From assembly GCA_023136725.1 (NCBI GenBank), contig JAGLQR010000165.1, positions 1-5,002 of the forward strand: 5,002 nt of DNA. The letters are read 5' to 3'. Below the pieces are notes generated by a model that saw only the letters and a list, made by a program, of their open reading frames with translations, had not been told where the DNA came from and did not search any database. The DNA is from Candidatus Aminicenantota bacterium (GTDB taxonomy: Bacteria > Acidobacteriota > Aminicenantia > UBA2199). Shown piece by piece: positions 1 to 5,002 of the stretch. The position numbers and the translations under genes are program-made. Position 1 is the stretch's first letter, and each line of letters starts with the position of its first letter.

Positions 1-2
1 CC

Positions 3-6
3 GGAG
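3..6 (+). promoter_or_regulatory. Ribosome-binding site of gpsA
   Basis: GGAG sits 5 bases before the ATG at 12, a standard Shine-Dalgarno distance, and supports that start. The 12-base string GGAGACAAAATG is repeated exactly at the start of the TPR lipoprotein gene (2551-2562). Confidence 0.8.
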
Positions 7-11
7 ACAAA

Positions 12-1019
12 ATGGATAATATACTGGTTATCGGAGGAGGATCCTGGGGAACTTCGTTTGCTAACTACCTTGCATCCCAGGGAAACGAAGTAAAATTGTG
101 GATCCGTGAAAAAGAAGTAATCGAATCAATAGAAAAATTCAGGGAAAATTCACTATTTCTCCCTGAGGTAATACTGTCGAAAAATCTGTATCCTGTTTCC
201 GGCCTTGAGGATGAAGTGGAAAAAGCGGATATAATAATTTTTGCAGTTCCTTCTAAATTCATAAGAAAATCATTCGAATCACTTAAAGAAAAATTGTCAG
301 GGAAAATAATAATAAGTTTATCAAAGGGTTTCGAATCAACCAGCCTTAAAACTATATCAAGGATAGCTTCAGATGTTCTTGGCAAAGAAATTCTGAAAAA
401 CTGGATAACAATATCCGGCCCCTCATTCGCTAAAGAACTGTCCAGAAATTTTCCAACCGCAATAGTTGCTGCTTCAGAAAATCCTGATATCCTGAAAAAG
501 ATCCAGGAGAGGTTCTCATCTTCTATTCTGAGGATCTACAGATCTGATGACCTTATCGGTATAGAAGTAGCCGGTTCTATGAAGAACATAATGGCTATTG
601 CATCCGGAATCATAAACGGGCTTGGGTACGGGTTCAATACGACAGCTTCACTTGTTACACGTGCCAGCATGGAAATATTAAAGATCGGATTAAAACTCGG
701 AGCAAACAGGGAAACATTCTGGGGACTTGCCGGTATAGGAGACCTGATGCTTACCAGTTTCGGCCCCCTTTCGAGAAACTTCCAGTTGGGTGTAAGGATC
801 GCAAAAGGAGAAAACCTCAAAGAGATCGAAAAAAAGAGCATCACAATTGCTGAAGGTGTAGAGACCACAAAAGCCATAAGATCCCTCTCTAAAGAACTTG
901 ATATTGAAATGCCTATCTCAGACAAGGTTTACGAAATACTCTTTGAAGATAAAGATCCTGCAGGTGCACTTAAAGAATTAATGCAGAGGAGCCTGAAAAT
1001 AGAATGGAATTTAGATTAG
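12..1019 (+). CDS. gpsA: NAD(P)-dependent glycerol-3-phosphate dehydrogenase
   Basis: This cytoplasmic enzyme reduces dihydroxyacetone phosphate to sn-glycerol 3-phosphate, the backbone for phospholipid synthesis. The product is 335 residues, the usual length for GpsA. The N-terminal Rossmann fold opens with a glycine-rich nucleotide-binding loop (residues 8-14, GGGSWGT). It is followed by the N..FLP segment (46-51), the SLSKGFE strand (102-108) and SGPSFAKE (135-142). The all-helical substrate domain carries the expected catalytic lysine K191 in MKNIMAIASGI, the GIGDL..T motif (241-248) and SRN (254-256), whose Arg and Asn bind the substrate phosphate in the family. AEGVETTKAI (280-289) is also typical. 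All key residues are present and there is no frameshift. The start at 12 has a good ribosome-binding site and leaves the normal short lead to the Rossmann strand. The 3' end overlaps the next gene by 16 bases, so it is the first visible gene of an operon; whatever precedes it (often plsY in other bacteria) is outside the window. Confidence 0.97.
   Translation: MDNILVIGGGSWGTSFANYLASQGNEVKLWIREKEVIESIEKFRENSLFLPEVILSKNLYPVSGLEDEVEKADIIIFAVPSKFIRKSFESLKEKLSGKIIISLSKGFESTSLKTISRIASDVLGKEILKNWITISGPSFAKELSRNFPTAIVAASENPDILKKIQERFSSSILRIYRSDDLIGIEVAGSMKNIMAIASGIINGLGYGFNTTASLVTRASMEILKIGLKLGANRETFWGLAGIGDLMLTSFGPLSRNFQLGVRIAKGENLKEIEKKSITIAEGVETTKAIRSLSKELDIEMPISDKVYEILFEDKDPAGALKELMQRSLKIEWNLD
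986..991 (+). promoter_or_regulatory. Probable ribosome-binding site of the cyclase gene, inside gpsA
   Basis: GAGGAG lies within the last gpsA codons, 12 bases before the ATG at 1004. The motif is strong but the spacing is longer than the optimum. Initiation may therefore depend partly on ribosomes finishing gpsA at 1019. No other ATG close by is in this frame. Confidence 0.5.
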
Positions 1020-2563
1020 ATTTTGTCATTAATGATGAACAGAAGATTTTCTCATTGATAAAAAACGAGATAACGATCGGGAAACTGCCCGGGAATGATT
1101 TTTATATGGATGATACTTCTATTTCCAGGAAACACTGCAAACTTATAAGATCAGGTGATACCTATAAGATAATTGACCTGAAAAGCACAAATGGTACTTA
1201 TGTAAATGGAATAAAAATCGAGGAAAAAATACTCGAAGTTGGTGACAATATAACTATTGGAAGAAGCATTCTGAAGTTTCTTGAAGAGACAAAAATACCC
1301 AGGATAACGGACATTGATGACCAGAGGATATCTGTTATGATCCCCCTGTCTGACAATCTGAAATTAAAAAAGGACAAGGATGCAATAACATCAGAATTAA
1401 ATATGTTAGAATCACTCACTTCATTGGGGAAAAATCTGATAGGGGCAACAACCTTTGAAGAAAGTTTTGAAAAAGTAGGTGAACTTCTATTCAATTTTTT
1501 AAATCCGAACAAATTGTATATATTTTCATATGACCAGGAAAATGATGACCTTGATCTCAGATATTCTCATTCTGAAGGGTCTGAGAAAGACGACATTAAA
1601 ATATCAAAAACTATTGCAATGAGATCAATAAATGAAAAGGTCGCAATTCTTTCATCAAATACAATGGATGATTCCAGATTTGACGGAGCCAAGAGTATAA
1701 TCATGTATGGTATAAAATCTGCAATGTCGATCCCGATCTGGACAAAAAATTCAATTTACGGATTGATTTATGCCGACACCACAAAGATGGGGAAAATATT
1801 TGAAGAGAAAGATCTTGAAATGATATCCATTATTGCAAATTTTACAGGATTATCTGTAGAGGGGATAAAAAGCCTTAATAACCTGAATCGGGAAAAAAAG
1901 ATACGCTCCAGACTTGAGCGGTATCACTCTCCGGCAATAGTTTCAAAGATAATGGAGCTTCAGGACAGTAAAACAAGCGATCTTGCCGGCTATCATGAAT
2001 GTGAAGCATCCGTCCTTTTTATGGATATAGTAGGATTTACGACCCGTGTAGAAAATATGGGACCAATGGAGATCGGTGTATTCCTCAATAATTTTTTTAC
2101 TGAGATGACCGATATAATCTTTGAGAATAATGGAACTCTCGATAAATATATAGGGGATGCGATCATGGCAGTTTTTGGAGTCCCGTTCGAACAAAAGAAC
2201 CATACAGAGCTGTCTATCAATACTGCTCTGGAAATGCTGAAAAGATTAAAGAAAATGAACCGTTCAATTCCTGAAAAGGAAAAAATAGAGATCCGGATCG
2301 GGATAAACTCCGGAAAGCTTATATCAGGAGATTTCGGATCTCCAAGCAGGTATGATTATACAGTTATTGGAAATACTGTTAATATTGCTTCACGTCTTGA
2401 ATCAGGAGTTGCAAAGCCGGGGGAGATCATTGTTTCTGAGACTACTATGAAACAGACCAGAAAGAAATTTAATTTCAAGCAATTGGGAGAAATAAGCCTC
2501 CATGGAATATCGAAGCCTGTAAAAGCTTATTCTGTCCTTGGCAAAATAAAGGAGACAAAATGA
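1004..2563 (+). CDS. FHA-GAF domain class III (IIIb-type) adenylate cyclase
   Basis: This is a predicted cytoplasmic sensor enzyme of 519 residues that makes cAMP from ATP. No transmembrane segment or signal peptide is visible. A FHA domain (about 5-93) shows IGK (25-27), SRKH (41-44) and STNGTYVNG (61-69). A GAF-like domain (about 130-290) follows, including SAMSIPI (239-245) and the YGLIYAD strand (252-258). A short helical/transducer segment (about 293-318, with LERYHSPAIV) leads into the cyclase domain (about 333-513). All six canonical class III active-site positions are filled: metal-binding D341 (MDIVGF) and D385 (YIGDAI), purine-selecting K381 and T453, and transition-state N460 and R464 (NIASR). 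Lys at 381 argues for ATP rather than GTP, and Thr in place of Asp at 453 is the class IIIb mark. The domain must dimerise, since the two half-sites come from two chains. FHA implies control by a phosphothreonine protein; GAF implies a small ligand or a dimer signal. The ATG falls at the natural start of the FHA domain. Assignment as a cyclase is firm; inputs are unknown. Confidence 0.93.
   Translation: MEFRLDFVINDEQKIFSLIKNEITIGKLPGNDFYMDDTSISRKHCKLIRSGDTYKIIDLKSTNGTYVNGIKIEEKILEVGDNITIGRSILKFLEETKIPRITDIDDQRISVMIPLSDNLKLKKDKDAITSELNMLESLTSLGKNLIGATTFEESFEKVGELLFNFLNPNKLYIFSYDQENDDLDLRYSHSEGSEKDDIKISKTIAMRSINEKVAILSSNTMDDSRFDGAKSIIMYGIKSAMSIPIWTKNSIYGLIYADTTKMGKIFEEKDLEMISIIANFTGLSVEGIKSLNNLNREKKIRSRLERYHSPAIVSKIMELQDSKTSDLAGYHECEASVLFMDIVGFTTRVENMGPMEIGVFLNNFFTEMTDIIFENNGTLDKYIGDAIMAVFGVPFEQKNHTELSINTALEMLKRLKKMNRSIPEKEKIEIRIGINSGKLISGDFGSPSRYDYTVIGNTVNIASRLESGVAKPGEIIVSETTMKQTRKKFNFKQLGEISLHGISKPVKAYSVLGKIKETK
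2548..2554 (+). promoter_or_regulatory. Ribosome-binding site of the TPR lipoprotein gene
   Basis: AAAGGAG lies 5 bases before the ATG at 2560, inside the last codons of the cyclase gene. It is the strongest Shine-Dalgarno match in the window and fixes the start at the ATGA overlap. Confidence 0.8.
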
Positions 2564-3336
2564 CCAGAAAATCAATTCTTCTGCTTTTAATGATATTAAT
2601 GGTTTTTTTAAGTTTTTGTAAAAAAGAAGTAAAAACAATCCCTGACTACTTGAGAAAAGGGACCGCTGAATATAGCATGAACATGGGTTATAGATATCTT
2701 AATCAGGGAATTTTGAATATTGCTATGGAACAATTTAAAATGGCTTTGAAAAAGAAACCAGGGATGATGAGAGCATCCATGGGACTTGGGATAGTCTATC
2801 TTAAGCAAATGAAGTTCAAGGAGAGCCTGAAAGAATTTACCAATATAGTAAAGCATTATCCATTAAATGCTGATGCTTTTAACTTTATCGGAATAATACA
2901 TACAGAGCTGGGGAATTATGATCTTGCAAAAGAGAATTATCTTATCGCTGCAAATTCCAGTAAATACGATTCTCCGGAGAACGCTTTTCTTAACCTGGCT
3001 CTGCTTGAGTTGAAAATGAAGAAGTTGGATAACGCACTTAGATACATTGAGAAGGGGCTGATTAAAAACCCTGAATTTATTTCTTTATACAATCTAAAGG
3101 GGAGTATATTCGAACAAAAAGGGTTTTATAAAAAAGCAGTTTACAATTATGAAAGGGCTCTCCAATTATCAAGAGGAAAGGATATCAATTTAAAAATAAA
3201 CATAGCCAGAGGATATATAAAAATGGGTCAGCGCAGCAAAGCATTGAACCTGCTGGAAAAAATGCTTGGTGAGGCCCCTTCTGCTGAAGTAAGGAAGATT
3301 ATATCAGGAATGATGAAGCAGGTAGAGAACAGGTAA
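2560..3336 (+). CDS. Six-TPR lipoprotein, PilF/Tgl-like layout
   Basis: The product is a predicted envelope lipoprotein of 258 residues. The N-terminus has two basic residues, a hydrophobic core (about 5-19) and a cysteine at C20 in LSFC, read here as a lipobox although Phe at -1 is unusual. Lys rather than Asp follows the cysteine, which by the Lol rule would favour the outer membrane. The rest is almost entirely about six tetratricopeptide repeats (near 35-68, 69-102, 103-137, 138-173, 174-207 and 208-241), with typical pairs such as LNQGILNIAMEQFKMAL and KGFYKKAVYNYERAL. Repeat 3 to 4 has a slightly lengthened junction (SSKYDSPENAFLNLALLEL). As I recall, this resembles the same region in PilF/PilW/Tgl, the pilotins that help assemble the type IV pilus secretin; those proteins are also about 250-residue lipoproteins with six TPRs. 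That function is an inference: TPR proteins resemble one another widely and no pilus gene is in view. The start overlaps the cyclase stop (ATGA), implying coupled translation. Confidence 0.85.
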   Translation: MTRKSILLLLMILMVFLSFCKKEVKTIPDYLRKGTAEYSMNMGYRYLNQGILNIAMEQFKMALKKKPGMMRASMGLGIVYLKQMKFKESLKEFTNIVKHYPLNADAFNFIGIIHTELGNYDLAKENYLIAANSSKYDSPENAFLNLALLELKMKKLDNALRYIEKGLIKNPEFISLYNLKGSIFEQKGFYKKAVYNYERALQLSRGKDINLKINIARGYIKMGQRSKALNLLEKMLGEAPSAEVRKIISGMMKQVENR

Positions 3337-3344
3337 TACTGACC

Positions 3345-5002
3345 TTATAAAATCACATATTTAAGGATCCGCGTCCCTACTTTTATTCTATTTACAATTT
3401 CCATTCCTTCTATAACTTTGCCAAATATTGTATACCGGCCGTCAAGGTGAGGTGTGGAAGAGTGAGTAATGAACCACTGGCTCCCTTCTGTATCCTTCCC
3501 CGATGAAGCCATCCCAAGACTACCCTCCTCATAATATGATCTGGAGAATTCTGAACGGATAGTTGTTTCAGGCCCACCCCATCCATCGCCCCTCGGGCAC
3601 CCATCCTGTATCACGAAATTGGGCACTACTCTGTGGAAAGCACTTTTACCGAGATATCCTTCCCGGATTAGGTCCAGAAAATTAGATACCGACCCCGGAG
3701 ATTCATTGACAAATAATTTTAATACTATAATACCCTCATCTGTTTCAATCTTCACTTTCTGGTCAGCAGGGATATTTGTGATCTTTTCCCAGTCCAGAGG
3801 TTTCTCCTGAATTGGATTATCTCCCTTCTCTTCCTGTTTCCCCCGAAAGAAATTAAGAGTTTTTTCTATTGCCTTTTTTTTGTCCTCAGCTCCCGGTTGT
3901 TGAGCCTGCTCTAGTGATTTTTCCAGAAATGCAAGATCTGAAATAACTTCTTTAAACTTGTTATCAGGATCTCTCAGTGCCGATGAAGAGATCATAATAA
4001 GGCTGCTGTCTCCGGAAAGAATGCCTCTTTTAAAAATATCAGCAAAAACTTTTCTGAGAACATGAGAACCTTTACCGGTGGATATTTCTTTTTCAGGATC
4101 ATATCCTTTTTTTGATATCATCTCGGATATCGATGACATCCCTGAAGTGGATACAACTTTCCCGACTTTCTTGAAGGTCTCTTCTTCAACAAACGGATAG
4201 TTCATCGGGTATTCAGACAATGCGATCAATAATGAACCTTTTTCATACGGATCTACAGACTTTTTATAATAGCTTTTGATCATAGATGAAATTTCCTGTT
4301 TGTCAGGTGCAAGTTTGAGTGAAAGTTTCATAAGATTTGCTCCAGCTCTCCAATTCTCTGTTCTTCTGGAGATTTTAAAATAAGCTTTATAATCTTCTCC
4401 AGATCCGATTCTCATCATTACCTCTGAAGCAGCAACTGATATTTGATAACTTTTATTGGTAAGGAGTGGCAGGATATCACTTTTAACTACACTATACTCG
4501 AATTTCCCGAGTGCACGTATGGTGTTAACAACTATTCTCTGATCAATTCCATCACTAAGGAAAGTCCGTAAAATTTTAACAACTTCACCTCCTTTACATT
4601 TTCCGAGGGCAATGATCAGGTTCATCTTTACTCTGTCCTCTTTTTCTCTTCCAATCAGATCACGAAGATCCTCAAAATAATTTGAAAGATCAACATCCCT
4701 TATTCGTGACAGAGCATTGGAAGCATAAAACCTTACATCTGTTGAATCACTTTTCAGAAGAGTTCTGATAACGGTTTCCAATCCCTTCTCAGTGTGTTTT
4801 TTTCTAAGAATGAACCTGTATATCCCAAGAGCCTGCCCTCTCATTATGAGATCGTTGCTTCGACTCAGTAAAGGATCGCTGAGATATTCAAGAGACTCTT
4901 CCCCACCACATTTACCGAGAGACTCTAATATGGCCATTTTTATATTATCTGATTTTTCAGTTTTGAAACTTTTAAGAAGTCCGGGTTCTGCTTTAATATC
5001 TG
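3345..5002 (-). CDS. HEAT-repeat protein with C-terminal cyclophilin-type peptidyl-prolyl isomerase domain (5' end outside window)
   Basis: The gene is partial. The frame is open from the right edge, and the first in-window ATG (4935-4937) has no ribosome-binding site and lies inside a HEAT-like helix pair that begins upstream (GLLKSFKTEKSDNIK, then MAILESLGKC). Numbering from that Met, about eight helical HEAT-type repeats span 1 to about 345, with LGKCGGEESLEYL (7-19) and LGKCKGGEVVKIL (111-123) as near copies. A charged, probably flexible linker (about 345-390) joins them to a cyclophilin domain (about 392-530). That domain keeps FHRVVPNFVIQDG (434-446), with R436, F441 and Q444 matching human CypA R55, F60 and Q63. 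It also keeps GMASSGKDTEGSQWFIT (475-491), with Q487 and F489 matching Q111 and F113, and HLDGRYTIFGKV (497-508). Isomerase activity is therefore plausible. His at the CypA W121 position suggests weak cyclosporin binding. HEAT repeats probably supply a protein-binding scaffold. Cell location is unknown because the N-terminus is missing. It converges on the TPR gene with 8 bases between stops. Confidence 0.92.
   Translation of the reverse strand, partial: DIKAEPGLLKSFKTEKSDNIKMAILESLGKCGGEESLEYLSDPLLSRSNDLIMRGQALGIYRFILRKKHTEKGLETVIRTLLKSDSTDVRFYASNALSRIRDVDLSNYFEDLRDLIGREKEDRVKMNLIIALGKCKGGEVVKILRTFLSDGIDQRIVVNTIRALGKFEYSVVKSDILPLLTNKSYQISVAASEVMMRIGSGEDYKAYFKISRRTENWRAGANLMKLSLKLAPDKQEISSMIKSYYKKSVDPYEKGSLLIALSEYPMNYPFVEEETFKKVGKVVSTSGMSSISEMISKKGYDPEKEISTGKGSHVLRKVFADIFKRGILSGDSSLIMISSSALRDPDNKFKEVISDLAFLEKSLEQAQQPGAEDKKKAIEKTLNFFRGKQEEKGDNPIQEKPLDWEKITNIPADQKVKIETDEGIIVLKLFVNESPGSVSNFLDLIREGYLGKSAFHRVVPNFVIQDGCPRGDGWGGPETTIRSEFSRSYYEEGSLGMASSGKDTEGSQWFITHSSTPHLDGRYTIFGKVIEGMEIVNRIKVGTRILKYVIL

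Noticed and set aside
536..925. Open frame of 129 codons on the minus strand inside gpsA (a similar one at 65-385)
   Set aside because: It lies wholly antisense to a gene with every GpsA motif intact, and its translation shows no recognisable domain.
1198..1512. Open frame of 104 codons on the minus strand inside the FHA-cyclase gene
   Set aside because: It is antisense to clear FHA and GAF sequence and has no recognisable product.
1943..2220. Two overlapping minus-strand open frames opposite the cyclase domain
   Set aside because: Both are shadows of the conserved catalytic region and overlap each other in different frames.
2402..2856. Minus-strand open frames across the cyclase-TPR junction
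   Set aside because: They cross two well-supported genes and have no domain similarity that I recognise.
3331..3345. Possible bidirectional terminator: AGGT and ACCT inverted repeat between the convergent genes
   Set aside because: A four-base stem with a seven-base loop and no T-run is within chance expectation.
3365..3384. Possible terminator for the rightward operon: GGAT-CCGC-GTCC hairpin before a T-rich run
   Set aside because: The stem is only four pairs, one of them a G-U wobble, and the T-run starts several bases later; too weak to call.
3619..3810. Plus-strand open frame of 63 codons inside the cyclophilin domain
   Set aside because: It is antisense to the conserved cyclophilin core and has no supporting ribosome-binding site or recognisable product.
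4900..5002. Start of the leftward gene at the ATG at 4935-4937
   Set aside because: There is no ribosome-binding site, and HEAT-like sequence continues in frame to the window edge.

Overview
The window is an ordinary, gene-dense stretch of an AT-rich bacterial chromosome (roughly 35-40 % GC by eye; Arg is mostly AGA/AGG and Ile often ATA). It holds three rightward genes packed as an operon and one leftward gene that meets them tail to tail and runs off the right edge. I see no RNA genes, mobile elements, CRISPR array or intergenic gap large enough for a separate regulatory region. A lipoprotein with a PilF/Tgl-like layout, a multidomain class III cyclase and a HEAT-repeat/cyclophilin fusion suggest a diderm bacterium with a rich signalling repertoire (deltaproteobacterial, spirochaetal or candidate-phylum type). 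The sequence alone does not settle the phylum.

Positions 12-3336 (+): gpsA (glycerol-3-phosphate dehydrogenase, phospholipid backbone synthesis) overlaps by 16 bases a FHA-GAF-adenylate cyclase gene. That gene overlaps by 4 bases (ATGA) a six-TPR lipoprotein gene. Such overlaps point to one mRNA and probable translational coupling, so a housekeeping lipid gene is expressed together with a cAMP-producing sensor and an envelope TPR protein. The operon promoter lies left of the window; only the gpsA ribosome-binding site is included.

Positions 3345-5002 (-): a HEAT-repeat protein with a C-terminal cyclophilin-type peptidyl-prolyl isomerase domain. The reading frame stays open to the right edge and HEAT-like sequence continues upstream of the first in-window ATG, so the true N-terminus is outside. 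Its stop codon lies 8 bases from the stop of the TPR gene.

The points most worth following are the complete class IIIb adenylate cyclase active site joined to a FHA domain that has Lys where the phosphate-contacting Arg is usual, the coupling of that cyclase to a PilF-like lipoprotein behind gpsA, and the HEAT-cyclophilin fusion. None of these is clearly a new system; they are unusual combinations of known families.
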